From positions 79,350 to 143,349 of the forward strand of contig JAEZUM010000055.1 in assembly GCA_023421075.1 (NCBI GenBank): 64,000 nt of DNA, read 5' to 3'. The translations under genes were made by a program, and so were the position numbers. The notes beneath the pieces were generated by a model. It worked only from the letters and a program-made list of their open reading frames with translations, was not told the origin of the DNA and did no database searches. Shown piece by piece: positions 16,888 to 25,697 of this stretch. Source of the DNA: Bacillota bacterium. Its GTDB lineage: Bacteria; Bacillota; Clostridia; Lachnospirales; Lachnospiraceae. Numbering within the stretch: position 1 is the first letter of the stretch; every line of letters starts with the position of its first letter.

Positions 16888-19284
16888 ATGTTATCAGTAA
16901 TAAAACGTGCGGATAGAGCAATTAATAAAGTGGAGCGTATTCAGGATGCACTCGTTCTGTATTCAGATCATGGCATGCTTAAGCTGGAACCGAAGTCACA
17001 GGATATTATTCGGGTGGTATATACGCGGAAGGCTTCATTCTCAGCGTCTGAGAAGCCTGGAATTCTTAAGAAAGAAGTCGACGGAAAATGGAGTCATGAG
17101 GAGACGGAGCAGGATGTCATTCTAAGAACAGACAGACTTTTGCTGAGAATTAATAAGGCCACTGCCTCCATCCAATATTATGAAGGAGATGGTAGGCTTC
17201 TTCTTAAGGAACGTGATTTTGAGAGTAAGGATTTAGAGGAGTTTGATTGTTATACTTCGCTGATTGATGAGAATACAAGGATAGAAAAGGTCGTGACACC
17301 GGACGGAATTAAGGAGGTAGTAAGGGAAGCGGCTAAGGTTTTTGACCGAACGCTTTACAGAACAAGACTGCATCTGGAGTGGGGTGAGGAGGAAGCGATC
17401 TATGGACTTGGTCAGCAGGAGGAAGGTCATCTCAATCTTAGAGGTACGACGGTATTCCTTCATCAAGCAAATAAAAAGATAGCGATTCCCATGCTGGTTT
17501 CCAGCCTGGGCTATGGTATACTGGTTGATACCTACTCCCCTATGATATTTAATGATACTCATTTCGGTTCCTATCTATACACAGAAGCCGATGAGGAAAT
17601 GGATTATTATTTTATCTATGGTAAGAACATGGATGGAGTAATTCACGGCTATCGTTCTCTGACCGGAAAAGCTACCATGCTTCCCAAATGGGCTTTTGGT
17701 TTTATTCAATCCCAGGAACGATATGAGACGGCACAGGAGATGATTGATCTGGTTAGAGAGTACAGAGAGGCAGGCATTGGCCTTGACGGTATTGTACTGG
17801 ATTGGTGTTCCTGGGAGGGAGATCAGTGGGGACAGAAAACCCTGGATCAAAAGCGTTTTGGCAATCCGAAGGAAATGATGGATCAGCTCCATCAGGAGCA
17901 TGCTAATTTGATGATATCAATTTGGCCGAATATGAGCGAGGACTGTGACAATTACAAAGAATTCAAGGATAACAAATTACTGCTGCCGGGCAGCAGTATC
18001 TATAATCCGTTTATGGAAGAGGGAAGAAGACTATACTGGAAGCAAGTCGACGAAGGACTGTTCACACATGGTATCGACGCCTGGTGGTGTGATTCCAGTG
18101 AGCCCTTCACTCCGGAATGGAATCACCTGGGAGAACCGGAAGCAAGCACTATGTACCATGAGTTTTATGAAGCCTCCTGTCAGTCGATCTCTGCACAGTT
18201 CACCAACGCCTATGGCTTGTATCATGCCAGAACGATATATGAAGGGCAGCGAGAGGTATCGGGTGAAAAGCGTGTGATCAATCTTACACGAAACGGCTAT
18301 ACCGGTCAGCAAAGATACGGAACAATATTGTGGTCCGGTGACATCTCAGCGAACTGGATTACGATGAAAAGGCAGCTAGCAGCAGGACTTAATTTCTGCG
18401 CCAGTGGTTTGCCTTACTGGACTCTTGATATCGGTGCATTCTTCGTAAAGAAGGGTTTACAATGGTTCTGGAACGGTGATTATGAGAAAGGCTATGAGGA
18501 TCTGGGATACTGTGAATTGTTCACCAGATGGTTTCAATATGGCTGCTTTCTACCGGTGTTTCGAAGTCATGGAACTGATTTCAGAAGAGAATTAAAGTAC
18601 TTTGGAAAGCAGGGAGAGCTTTTTTATGATGCTCTGATTAAGGCGAATCACTTACGTTATGAGCTGATGCCGTATATCTACTCCATGGCGGGCAGGGTAT
18701 GGAAGGATGATTACACGATATTCAGAATGCTGGCCTTTGATTTTGCAAAGGATGCAAAAGCAAGAGAAATCGATGATCAGTTTATGTTCGGTGAGAGTCT
18801 GTTGGTATGTCCTGTGACGGCACCAATGTATTATGAGGTAGATTCTATGCCTCTTGAAGGCATATCGAAATCTCGTAGTGTTTATCTTCCGGATGGAGCA
18901 AATTGGTACGATTTTTGGACAAATGAGTACTACGAAGGAGGACAGACTATCCGTGCTGAAGCACCCATCGATCGAATTCCGCTCTATGTGAAGGCCGGTA
19001 GCATTCTTCCGATGACCTGCTTTATGAATTATGTGGATGAGCTGCCTGAGGCTCCGATTGAACTACGTGTCTATACGGGTCAGGATTCTGAATTCGAGCT
19101 TTATGAGGATGAGGGTAACAGCTATCGATACGAGGAAGATGCCTATGCGATTACCAGACTCACCTGGTCCCAGAAGACACAAGAACTCACGATTGTCGAT
19201 AAAGAGGGTAGCTACCCCGGAATGCTTCCAAATCGAGAATATAAGATTAATATAATAAAGGGAAAAATAAGTGATACAGAGTAA
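16888..19284 (+). CDS. Glycoside hydrolase family 31 (alpha-xylosidase / alpha-glucosidase type)
   Basis: This is a 798-residue retaining alpha-glycosidase without a signal peptide, so it acts in the cytoplasm on imported oligosaccharides. An N-terminal beta-sandwich precedes a (beta/alpha)8 barrel. The nucleophile is Asp402 in DAWWCDSSEP and the acid/base is Asp485 in LWSGDISANW; GIVLDWCSWEGDQWG near 301 is the substrate-binding strand. The WW-D-SEP form is typical of alpha-xylosidase and related GH31 members, though GH31 also includes alpha-glucosidases and alpha-galactosidases. GGAGG is well placed before the ATG. It follows the ABC transporter genes and is followed by a terminator. Confidence 0.92.
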   Translation: MLSVIKRADRAINKVERIQDALVLYSDHGMLKLEPKSQDIIRVVYTRKASFSASEKPGILKKEVDGKWSHEETEQDVILRTDRLLLRINKATASIQYYEGDGRLLLKERDFESKDLEEFDCYTSLIDENTRIEKVVTPDGIKEVVREAAKVFDRTLYRTRLHLEWGEEEAIYGLGQQEEGHLNLRGTTVFLHQANKKIAIPMLVSSLGYGILVDTYSPMIFNDTHFGSYLYTEADEEMDYYFIYGKNMDGVIHGYRSLTGKATMLPKWAFGFIQSQERYETAQEMIDLVREYREAGIGLDGIVLDWCSWEGDQWGQKTLDQKRFGNPKEMMDQLHQEHANLMISIWPNMSEDCDNYKEFKDNKLLLPGSSIYNPFMEEGRRLYWKQVDEGLFTHGIDAWWCDSSEPFTPEWNHLGEPEASTMYHEFYEASCQSISAQFTNAYGLYHARTIYEGQREVSGEKRVINLTRNGYTGQQRYGTILWSGDISANWITMKRQLAAGLNFCASGLPYWTLDIGAFFVKKGLQWFWNGDYEKGYEDLGYCELFTRWFQYGCFLPVFRSHGTDFRRELKYFGKQGELFYDALIKANHLRYELMPYIYSMAGRVWKDDYTIFRMLAFDFAKDAKAREIDDQFMFGESLLVCPVTAPMYYEVDSMPLEGISKSRSVYLPDGANWYDFWTNEYYEGGQTIRAEAPIDRIPLYVKAGSILPMTCFMNYVDELPEAPIELRVYTGQDSEFELYEDEGNSYRYEEDAYAITRLTWSQKTQELTIVDKEGSYPGMLPNREYKINIIKGKISDTE

Positions 19285-19423
19285 GAGCTGAGGAGAACGA
19301 GATTACGAATAAGAGATAAAGAATAAGAAATAAAGAAAAAGTTAAAGAGTAAAATATAAGACATTGGATTTTGAATGTATTGTGTTAAATTATTTCATAG
19401 ACAATAAATATTTTCTAAGTGGG

Positions 19424-19464
19424 AGTAGGCTGATCTATATAATAGTGGATCAGCCTACTTTTAT
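19424..19464 (+). terminator. Terminator after GH31
   Basis: A perfect 12-bp stem (AGTAGGCTGATC at 19424-19435 and its complement at 19448-19459), then TTTTAT. It may also serve the convergent AraC gene. Confidence 0.82.
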
Positions 19465-19502
19465 ATACCTCCAGCACGGGTAGCGCAATTCTTTAGGAGA
19501 CT

Positions 19503-20384
19503 TCAACAATGCAACCTTCTGTATTCGGAAGGAGTAACTTTTTTATATTTTTTAAAGGTCTTAATAAAATAGCTGAAATTATCAAACCCGGAGTCCATAC
19601 CTGCTTCCATGATACTAAGATCCGTTGTCTCAATCAGTGCGGCTGCACGGTCAGTTTTATATGAATTGATATAATCAAAGGGTGTCACTCCGGTTGCTTT
19701 TTTAAAAAATCGACAAAAGTAATGCCTGCTCATACTCAACTGCGAAGCCAGATCTTCAATCGTAATTTTACTTTGGTAGTGCTCCTGAATATATTGAATT
19801 ACTTTTTTCAGTCGTGTGATATTTTCGGTTACGGAGGATTTTCCTTTGGTATTGGTGAGATAAGCCCCATTGGACAATAGGATAGAAAATAGCAGTAATA
19901 GTCTGCCCTTCACAGCCAGATGATAACCATAGCTGTGTGTAGCAAGGCTCAAGGTTATTTCTTGCAGGTTACGCAGTAGCTCCTGCTCCCAGGGGGATTC
20001 GCCTGAATAATAACATTGGATCATGATTCTATTCATGGAGATGTCATTCAGATATTCGATACATTTATCATGAAAACCGACCAAAGCCTCTGGTTCAAAT
20101 ACGATGGCATCATAACTACAGGTTTGTCCGTTTATTGTTGCTCCGGAATGAAGTCTGCCTCCGTTAATAAAGATTGCCTGCCCCTCTTCAATCTCATATG
20201 CTTCATCATCAACTTGAAAAATTGCGGAGCCTTTCGTCATATATAGGATTTCAAATTCCTTGTGCCAGTGATAGGGCAGTATCTGTACGCATGATATGTC
20301 AGTAATCCGATAAAAACCTACCGGAAACATAGCATCTCCTCGTATCTCTTTTTCTTTATATAATTCTTTTTGAAAATTCTCCAT
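19503..20384 (-). CDS. AraC-family transcriptional regulator with cupin sensor
   Basis: This is a 293-residue regulator. The N-terminal cupin-like sugar-sensing domain (HWHKEFEILYMTKGSAIFQV, residues about 39-58) is followed by a C-terminal AraC double helix-turn-helix (LSMSRHYFCRFFKKATG ... FDNFSYFIKTFKKYKKVTPSEYR). The ATG at 20384 has no clear ribosome-binding site. An ATG at 20330 has AGGAG at five bases, but would remove an RGD-x-FPV region that related proteins appear to keep, so the start is uncertain. It lies between GH31 and the LacI-controlled cluster and may control either. Confidence 0.88.
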   Translation of the reverse strand: MENFQKELYKEKEIRGDAMFPVGFYRITDISCVQILPYHWHKEFEILYMTKGSAIFQVDDEAYEIEEGQAIFINGGRLHSGATINGQTCSYDAIVFEPEALVGFHDKCIEYLNDISMNRIMIQCYYSGESPWEQELLRNLQEITLSLATHSYGYHLAVKGRLLLLFSILLSNGAYLTNTKGKSSVTENITRLKKVIQYIQEHYQSKITIEDLASQLSMSRHYFCRFFKKATGVTPFDYINSYKTDRAAALIETTDLSIMEAGMDSGFDNFSYFIKTFKKYKKVTPSEYRRLHC

Positions 20385-20401
20385 AGTAACACATCAATTC
20401 T

Positions 20402-20842
20402 CTACACTGGTGTAACAACACCTTTTTTCAAGATGATGTTCGCATAAATCGCTGTTTCTCCGGTCATGATTACTACGGTCGAGTTTGTTCTGGTTTTTTC
20501 ATAAAAATCCCATTTGTCTATTTCCTCAAAGCAATCGCTACCTCTGTCATCGTATTTCGCAACGATATCTTTATAAGTATCCCAAATAGGAGTGGTTGCA
20601 TTATCTCCCTTTACAACACTCATTAATGTCACGGGCTTATCCACGTAGCGATCCAACGGAAAAACCTGAAGAATGGCATCCAAAAGCTCCGGCACTCCAT
20701 GTCCATCCATGCGGATGACCTTCTTGCCGTAAGTGTGGCCGGGGAAGTTGCCGTCACCGATGGTAAGTTCATCAGTATGCCCCATTTCACACAATACCTT
20801 CAATAATTCTGGGGATAAGATAGGTGGTATTCCTTTTAACAT
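20402..20842 (-). CDS. fucU: RbsD/FucU-family sugar mutarotase
   Basis: FucU/RbsD enzymes speed conversion between ring anomers of sugars such as fucose, ribose, galactose or glucose. The 146-residue protein has the family N-terminus MLKGIPPILSPELLKVLCEM, the active-site region GHTDELTIGDGNFPG and a C-terminal YANIILKKGV, matching FucU more than RbsD. AAGGAGG precedes the ATG. The gene is divergent from the aldolase, and its promoter has the same GAAACGTTTC operator, so both should belong to one LacI regulon. There is no fucose isomerase or fuculokinase nearby, so the fuc name reflects family only. Confidence 0.88.
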   Translation of the reverse strand: MLKGIPPILSPELLKVLCEMGHTDELTIGDGNFPGHTYGKKVIRMDGHGVPELLDAILQVFPLDRYVDKPVTLMSVVKGDNATTPIWDTYKDIVAKYDDRGSDCFEEIDKWDFYEKTRTNSTVVIMTGETAIYANIILKKGVVTPV

Positions 20843-20871
20843 TGTTCTTCCTCCTTATTTATAATGAAAAC

Positions 20872-20921
20872 TGAAACGTTTCCGATAAGAATATCATATC
20901 TACTTAAGGATATGATGTCAA
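20872..20921 (-). promoter_or_regulatory. Promoter and LacI-type operator of fucU
   Basis: On the minus strand TTGACA (20916-20921) and TATGAT (20893-20898) are 17 bases apart. The palindrome GAAACGTTTC (20873-20882) lies directly after the -10 box, over the likely transcription start, where a bound LacI-type repressor would block initiation. Confidence 0.8.
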
Positions 20922-21019
20922 TAGCTATCTTACCCGGCTTTTTAAGGCGATATTGCTGTTGTACATCAATTAATGGTAAATTATGGGCTGAAATCAGGCT
21001 AAAATGATGAGATATCTGG

Positions 21020-21070
21020 TTGACATCCGTTTTTTATAATAATATAATAAAGTATAAACAGAAACGTTTC
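21020..21070 (+). promoter_or_regulatory. Promoter and LacI-type operator of the aldolase operon
   Basis: TTGACA at 21020-21025 and TATAAT at 21043-21048 have the ideal 17-base spacing. GAAACGTTTC at 21061-21070 sits 12 bases after the -10 box, matching the site in front of the divergent fucU gene. Both are probably bound by the LacI-family protein encoded at 22021. Confidence 0.85.
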
Positions 21071-21121
21071 GGATATGATGCAAATATTCGTGAAATGATA
21101 AGAAACAAGGAGGATAAGAAT

Positions 21122-21976
21122 ATGTCATTCGTAACATCAGAAAAAATGCTTTTGGATGCGCAACGTGGGAAATATGCCATAGGAGCATTTAATGTTGAAA
21201 ATATGGAGATGGTGAAGGCTGTTATTGCAGCAGCGGAGGAACTCAATGCGCCTGTTATGCTTCAGACCACTCCGTCGACCGTAAGATATGGATCCTTAGA
21301 GACCTTTGCAGCTATCGTCAAAGCAGAAGCAATGAAGGCATCGGTTCCGGTAGCACTACACCTGGATCATGGGAGCAGCTATGAACTGGCAATCAGTGCT
21401 ATGAACGAGGGATATACCTCAATTATGATTGATGGATCCCATGAAGCCTTCGAGACTAATATTGAAATCACCCGAAAGGTCGTTGATGTAGCGAAGGCGA
21501 ACCGCGTTCCAGTAGAAGCGGAGCTGGGTAAGGTCGGTGGCAAGGAGGATGATTTGACGGCAGAAGCGGATACGAATACGGACCCTATACAGGCCAAAGA
21601 ATTCGTTGAGAGAACGGGGATTACTTCTCTTGCTATTGCAATCGGTACAGCACATGGATTTTATCAGGGGACTCCGGTATTGGATAAAGAAAGGCTTTCT
21701 GAGATTAAGAAGGTTGTATCGATCCCACTTGTATTGCATGGGGCATCCGGATTAAGTGATGAAGACATCAGAGACTGCATTGAACGAGGGATATGCAAGG
21801 TTAATTTCGCTACAGAGCTAAGAGCTGCTTATACCGATGGCGTAAAGGAGCTATTAAATGAAAAGCCGGATACCTTTGATCCAAAGAGTTATGGGCAGGC
21901 CGGTATGAAGAAGGTCAAGGAGCTGGTGAAAAGCCGTATAATCGTTTGCGGTTGTAACAATAAAGTGTTAAAATAG
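21122..21976 (+). CDS. Class II ketose-bisphosphate aldolase (GatY/KbaY/FbaA type)
   Basis: This zinc-dependent aldolase cleaves a ketose 1,6-bisphosphate to dihydroxyacetone phosphate and glyceraldehyde 3-phosphate. Metal ligands and motifs are seen in ALHLDHGSS (residues about 78-86), IGTAHGFYQG near 178 and PLVLHGASGL near 208. At 284 residues it has the length of tagatose-bisphosphate aldolases GatY/KbaY. The open frame extends 34 codons upstream, across the operator, but the ATG at 21122 has AAGGAGG and the family start, so it is chosen. It is the first gene of the LacI-controlled operon. A GatD-like dehydrogenase and a PfkB kinase nearby favour tagatose 1,6-bisphosphate as substrate (inference). 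Confidence 0.9.
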   Translation: MSFVTSEKMLLDAQRGKYAIGAFNVENMEMVKAVIAAAEELNAPVMLQTTPSTVRYGSLETFAAIVKAEAMKASVPVALHLDHGSSYELAISAMNEGYTSIMIDGSHEAFETNIEITRKVVDVAKANRVPVEAELGKVGGKEDDLTAEADTNTDPIQAKEFVERTGITSLAIAIGTAHGFYQGTPVLDKERLSEIKKVVSIPLVLHGASGLSDEDIRDCIERGICKVNFATELRAAYTDGVKELLNEKPDTFDPKSYGQAGMKKVKELVKSRIIVCGCNNKVLK

Positions 21977-22020
21977 TCAATAACAGTTTGATTATTTTAT
22001 ATAAAGGCAGGTAGATTATC

Positions 22021-23031
22021 ATGGCGTCAACAATCAAGGATATCGCAAAGCATACCGGACTGGGGCTTGCAACGATATCTTCCTATTTAAACGGTGGCAG
22101 TGTAAGAGAAGAGAACAGACAAAAAATCGAAGCTGCTATTATCGATTTGAATTTTGAGATAAATGAAGTAGCCAGAGGCTTAAAAACAAATACGACGAAA
22201 ACAATCGGGGTTGTGATACCGGAGCTAAACAATAATTTTTGTGCAGAGATAATTACGGCTATGGAGGATACCTTACGAAGTCATGGTTATGCAACGATTA
22301 TCTGTGATTGCAGAACGGATAAGGAGCTGGAGAAAAGAGCGGTAGAATTCCTATATCGTAAGAGAGTTGACGGGATAATTAATATGCCGGTGAATTCAGA
22401 CGGGGCTCATTTGAGCTGTTTTCACAGAACAAAAAAACCGATCGTTCTGATTGACCGCAAGCTGAATGGGATTGATTGTGATTATGTTCTAGTGGATAAT
22501 CTATCCGCTGTAAAAAATGCTGTCCAGAAATTAATCGAGAACGGACATACCAGGATAGGTATAATCGGAGGTCCAGAAGACATCTATACAGCACAGGAAA
22601 GAATGCTTGGTTATAAGCTTGCCTTGATGGAAGCCGGCTTCGTACCGGAGGAACGTCTGATCGAGCATGGTGATTATACGATCAACAGCGGTGTTAAATG
22701 TATGGAGAGGCTTGTGAACAATAATAAGGATATGACGGCCGTAGTAATCGCTAATTACGAAATGACCATGGGAGCAGTTATTGGACTCAATGAAATGGGA
22801 ATAAAGATTCCGGAGGAGCTTTCCTTAATCGGTTTTGATAATGCTGAATTTGCCAGAGCATGCAGGCCTAAATTAACGATTGTAACACAGCCGATGAAAG
22901 AAATCGGGCAAAAGGTTGCCGAGCTAATTCTAAAGCGAATTCGGGATACGGAGAAGGTTGGAGAACAGGAATACCAGATTCTGAAATTACAGACAGATAT
23001 TATTGAAGGTAATTCGATCAGAAAACTGTAA
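22021..23031 (+). CDS. LacI-family transcriptional repressor
   Basis: This is a 336-residue repressor. The helix-turn-helix is at residues 3-25 (TIKDIAKHTGLGLATISSYL), with a hinge helix near 50 (NEVARGLKTN) and a periplasmic-binding-like effector domain starting KTIGVVIPELNN. It is the second gene of the operon it probably controls. The likely operator, GAAACGTTTC, is found at 20873 and 21061, with a degenerate copy (GAAACGTTAC) at 23064-23073 between its own stop and the kinase gene. The effector is presumably a pathway sugar or sugar phosphate. Confidence 0.92.
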   Translation: MASTIKDIAKHTGLGLATISSYLNGGSVREENRQKIEAAIIDLNFEINEVARGLKTNTTKTIGVVIPELNNNFCAEIITAMEDTLRSHGYATIICDCRTDKELEKRAVEFLYRKRVDGIINMPVNSDGAHLSCFHRTKKPIVLIDRKLNGIDCDYVLVDNLSAVKNAVQKLIENGHTRIGIIGGPEDIYTAQERMLGYKLALMEAGFVPEERLIEHGDYTINSGVKCMERLVNNNKDMTAVVIANYEMTMGAVIGLNEMGIKIPEELSLIGFDNAEFARACRPKLTIVTQPMKEIGQKVAELILKRIRDTEKVGEQEYQILKLQTDIIEGNSIRKL

Positions 23032-23109
23032 CTGATTAGAGAGGTGTTTTTATACTGGTAGGCGAAACGTTACGACTACTTGGAGCAAGTTGCTGATGGG
23101 AGGGTATGT

Positions 23110-24621
23110 GTGAAACAATATTTAATTGGAATTGATGTTGGAACCAGTGCATGCAAAGTAGCGGTCTTTGACCGTAACGGCGAAGTGATCGCCAGTGCAA
23201 ACGGGGAATATAAGGTTTATTATCCTCAGCAGGGTCATGTGGAGCAAAACCCGGAGGAATGGTGGGAGGTTATCTGCCGTACCGTGAAGGCTACAATCCA
23301 TAGTTCGGGTATCGACAAGGATGAAATTGCCGGAGTCGGAGTTGACGGACAGAGCTGGTCAGCCATCGCCATTGATCAAGAAGGCAAGGTTTTAACAAAT
23401 ACACCGATTTGGATGGATACCAGAGCAGATAGTATCTGTAAAAGATTAAACAATGAAGTCGGTGAGGATGCAATCTTTGCGCTGGCAGGTAATTCGCTGC
23501 AAGCATCCTATACTACTGCTAAGATCATATGGTATAAGGAAAATATGCCTCAGGTCTACCAAAATACGTATAAAATACTTCAATCGAACAGTTTTATTGT
23601 GTATCGGTTAACCGGAGTATTAAGTCAGGATAAATCGCAGGGATATGGTCTGCATTGCTTTGACATGCATACCGGAACCTGGAACGAGGAAATGTGTGAT
23701 CGTTTAGGCTTTTCAAGTACGCTGCTTCCGGATATCTATGAATGCCATCAGGTAGTAGGTAATATCACAGAGGAGGCCGCAAAGCTCAGCGGTCTGGCAG
23801 TGGGAACTCCTGTAGTGGCAGGAGGGTTGGATGCAGCCTGCGGAACACTTGGGGCCGGAGTAATACATCCCAATGAGACACAGGAACAGGGAGGCCAAGC
23901 TGGGGGGATGAGTATCTGCCTGGAAGAATACAGCGCTGATCCCAGACTGATCCTTAGCTATCATGTGGTTCCTAATCGTTGGCTTCTTCAGGGAGGAACT
24001 ACCGGAGGGGGCGGAGTCATGCGGTGGTTTGAACGTGAGTTTGCCGATTATGAGAGAGAAGAAGCGAAGAGAGACAAAAGCACATCCTTCGAGCTGTTGA
24101 ATAACATTGCAGCCAAGGTGGAGCCCGGCTGTGACGGTATGCTTTTCCTTCCATATATGGCAGGAGAACGCTCACCGATTTGGGATGTCCATGCCAAGGG
24201 CGTATATTACGGACTGGATTATAGCAAGACAAAGGGACATTTTGTGCGAGCAGCAATGGAGGGAGTTGCCTTTGCCCTGAAGCATAATCTGGAGGTAGCC
24301 GGTGCTGCCGGAGCAGAGGTTGGAGAACTGAGAGCCATGGGCGGATCAGCGAATTCTCTGTTATGGACACAGATTAAGGCGGATGTGACCGGAAAGCCCA
24401 TCGCGGTACCCTCGTCCGATACGGCAACAACGCTCGGAGCGGCAATATTAGCAGGAGTTGGTGTTGGAATGTATCGAGATTTCGAAGAGGCGGTACATTT
24501 AACAGTAAAGGTGAAACGATATCATCAACCGAATTTGGAGCTTCATGCGCTATATCAGGAGCAGTATAAAACATATATTGAGTTATATCAGAATTTGAAA
24601 AGTATAATGAAGGGAAGGTAA
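23110..24621 (+). CDS. FGGY-family carbohydrate kinase
   Basis: This is an ATP-dependent sugar or polyol kinase of 503 residues. The N-terminal phosphate-binding motif is GIDVGTSACKVAVFD; the catalytic Asp lies in VGVDGQSW near residue 78; the ATP-site signature MEGVAFALKHNLE and LRAMGGSANSLLW are in the C-terminal half. Overall it is closest in pattern to xylulokinases, but FGGY enzymes vary widely in substrate. The frame opens with TTG at 23080. The GTG at 23110, preceded by GGGAGGG, begins the conserved core and is chosen. It is followed after four bases by the GatD-like gene, so the two probably act on successive intermediates. Confidence 0.9.
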   Translation: MKQYLIGIDVGTSACKVAVFDRNGEVIASANGEYKVYYPQQGHVEQNPEEWWEVICRTVKATIHSSGIDKDEIAGVGVDGQSWSAIAIDQEGKVLTNTPIWMDTRADSICKRLNNEVGEDAIFALAGNSLQASYTTAKIIWYKENMPQVYQNTYKILQSNSFIVYRLTGVLSQDKSQGYGLHCFDMHTGTWNEEMCDRLGFSSTLLPDIYECHQVVGNITEEAAKLSGLAVGTPVVAGGLDAACGTLGAGVIHPNETQEQGGQAGGMSICLEEYSADPRLILSYHVVPNRWLLQGGTTGGGGVMRWFEREFADYEREEAKRDKSTSFELLNNIAAKVEPGCDGMLFLPYMAGERSPIWDVHAKGVYYGLDYSKTKGHFVRAAMEGVAFALKHNLEVAGAAGAEVGELRAMGGSANSLLWTQIKADVTGKPIAVPSSDTATTLGAAILAGVGVGMYRDFEEAVHLTVKVKRYHQPNLELHALYQEQYKTYIELYQNLKSIMKGR

Positions 24622-24625
24622 GCAA

Positions 24626-25675
24626 ATGAAGGCAGCTGTGGTATGTGCAAATGAAGATGTCCGCTATATGGATTATGATGAGCCGATTACTAAGCCGGGA
24701 ACGGTAAAGGTAAGTGTGAAGGTCTCAGGTATCTGCGGGTCCGATAAACCTAGGGTTTTGGAAAACGGAGTACACTTTTACCCCATTGTATTAGGACACG
24801 AATTTGCGGGAGAGGTTGTGGAGATTGGTGAGGGAGTCACAAGGGTTAAGGTAGGAGATCGAGTATCGGGTGCTCCTTTATTACCCTGTATGGTATGTGA
24901 GGATTGCCAGAACGGTAACTATTCTCTATGTCGGCATTATAGCTTCATAGGCTCCAGAGAACAGGGGAGCAATGCAGATTATGTGGTGATCCCGGAAAGA
25001 AATGCAGTCGTTTTTGATAAAAGTATATCTTATGAACAAGGGGCTATGTTTGAACCTTCCACAGTGGCGCTTCATGGTCTTTTGCTGAACGATTATAAAG
25101 GTGGAAAATATGTTGCTATATTGGGTGGAGGAACCATCGGTTTATTCACCATGCAATGGGCAAAGATATACGGCTCCAGAAAGGTGGTCGTATTTGATAT
25201 TAATGACGAGAGACTGGCACTTGCCAAGCGACTCGGTGCGGATGAGGTAGTTAATACAACCAAAGAAGACTTTATGGAAACAGCAATGGCTTATACGGAA
25301 GGAAAAGGCTATGACTTTGTGTATGAAACGGCCGGAGCAGCACCTACTATGTACATGTCCTTCGAATTAGCAGGTAAGAAATCGCACGTATGCTTTATCG
25401 GGACTCCTCATGTGAAGCTCGAATTTAGCCAGAAGCTATGGGAGAATATGAACCGCAAGGAATTTAAGCTTACAGGATCCTGGATGTCTTACAGTGCGCC
25501 GTTTCCGGGTAAGGAATGGGAATTGACAGCATATTACTTTGCAACAGGGCAGTTAAAATTCGATGAAGGGCTAATCTCTCACAAGCTGCCCATGAGTCAA
25601 GCTCAGGAAGCCTTCCAACTGTTTAAGACACCGGGATTGGTAAATGGGAAAGTATTGCTGGTCAATGAAGATTGA
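24626..25675 (+). CDS. Zinc-dependent alcohol dehydrogenase, GatD-like (galactitol-1-phosphate 5-dehydrogenase type)
   Basis: This is a medium-chain dehydrogenase of 349 residues. Catalytic zinc ligands are in SGICGSDKPR (Cys near 37) and LGHEFAGEV (His-Glu near 57). Four structural-zinc Cys lie in the segment PCMVCEDCQNGNYSLC, and the NAD-binding ILGGGTIGL is near 168. The stretches GSDKPRVLENGVHFYPI, HYSFIGSREQG and LTGSWMSYSAPFPGKEWE strongly recall E. coli GatD, which oxidises galactitol 1-phosphate to tagatose 6-phosphate. Sorbitol- or other polyol-dehydrogenase activity is the alternative. It lies between the kinase and PfkB genes, as a phospho-polyol pathway would require. Confidence 0.88.
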   Translation: MKAAVVCANEDVRYMDYDEPITKPGTVKVSVKVSGICGSDKPRVLENGVHFYPIVLGHEFAGEVVEIGEGVTRVKVGDRVSGAPLLPCMVCEDCQNGNYSLCRHYSFIGSREQGSNADYVVIPERNAVVFDKSISYEQGAMFEPSTVALHGLLLNDYKGGKYVAILGGGTIGLFTMQWAKIYGSRKVVVFDINDERLALAKRLGADEVVNTTKEDFMETAMAYTEGKGYDFVYETAGAAPTMYMSFELAGKKSHVCFIGTPHVKLEFSQKLWENMNRKEFKLTGSWMSYSAPFPGKEWELTAYYFATGQLKFDEGLISHKLPMSQAQEAFQLFKTPGLVNGKVLLVNED

Positions 25676-25697
25676 CAGGAAGGATTCTTGTAGCGCT

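Noticed and set aside
20402..20842. Reading this cluster as an L-fucose pathway because of the FucU family gene
   Set aside because: No fucose isomerase or FucA-type aldolase is present, and the aldolase and PfkB here require a 1,6-bisphosphate, which a 6-deoxy sugar cannot form.
20868..20884. CcpA catabolite-response (cre) site at the fucU promoter
   Set aside because: GAAACGTTTC lacks the cre spacing (TGNNANCGNNNNCA); the identical site at the divergent promoter and the local lacI gene favour a dedicated LacI operator.
21020..21121. 34 extra N-terminal codons for the class II aldolase
   Set aside because: They cover the promoter and operator; the real start has AAGGAGG at 21122.
24017..24625. 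Several minus-strand frames inside the FGGY kinase gene
   Set aside because: They are shadows of the conserved kinase, with low-complexity translations and no start signals.
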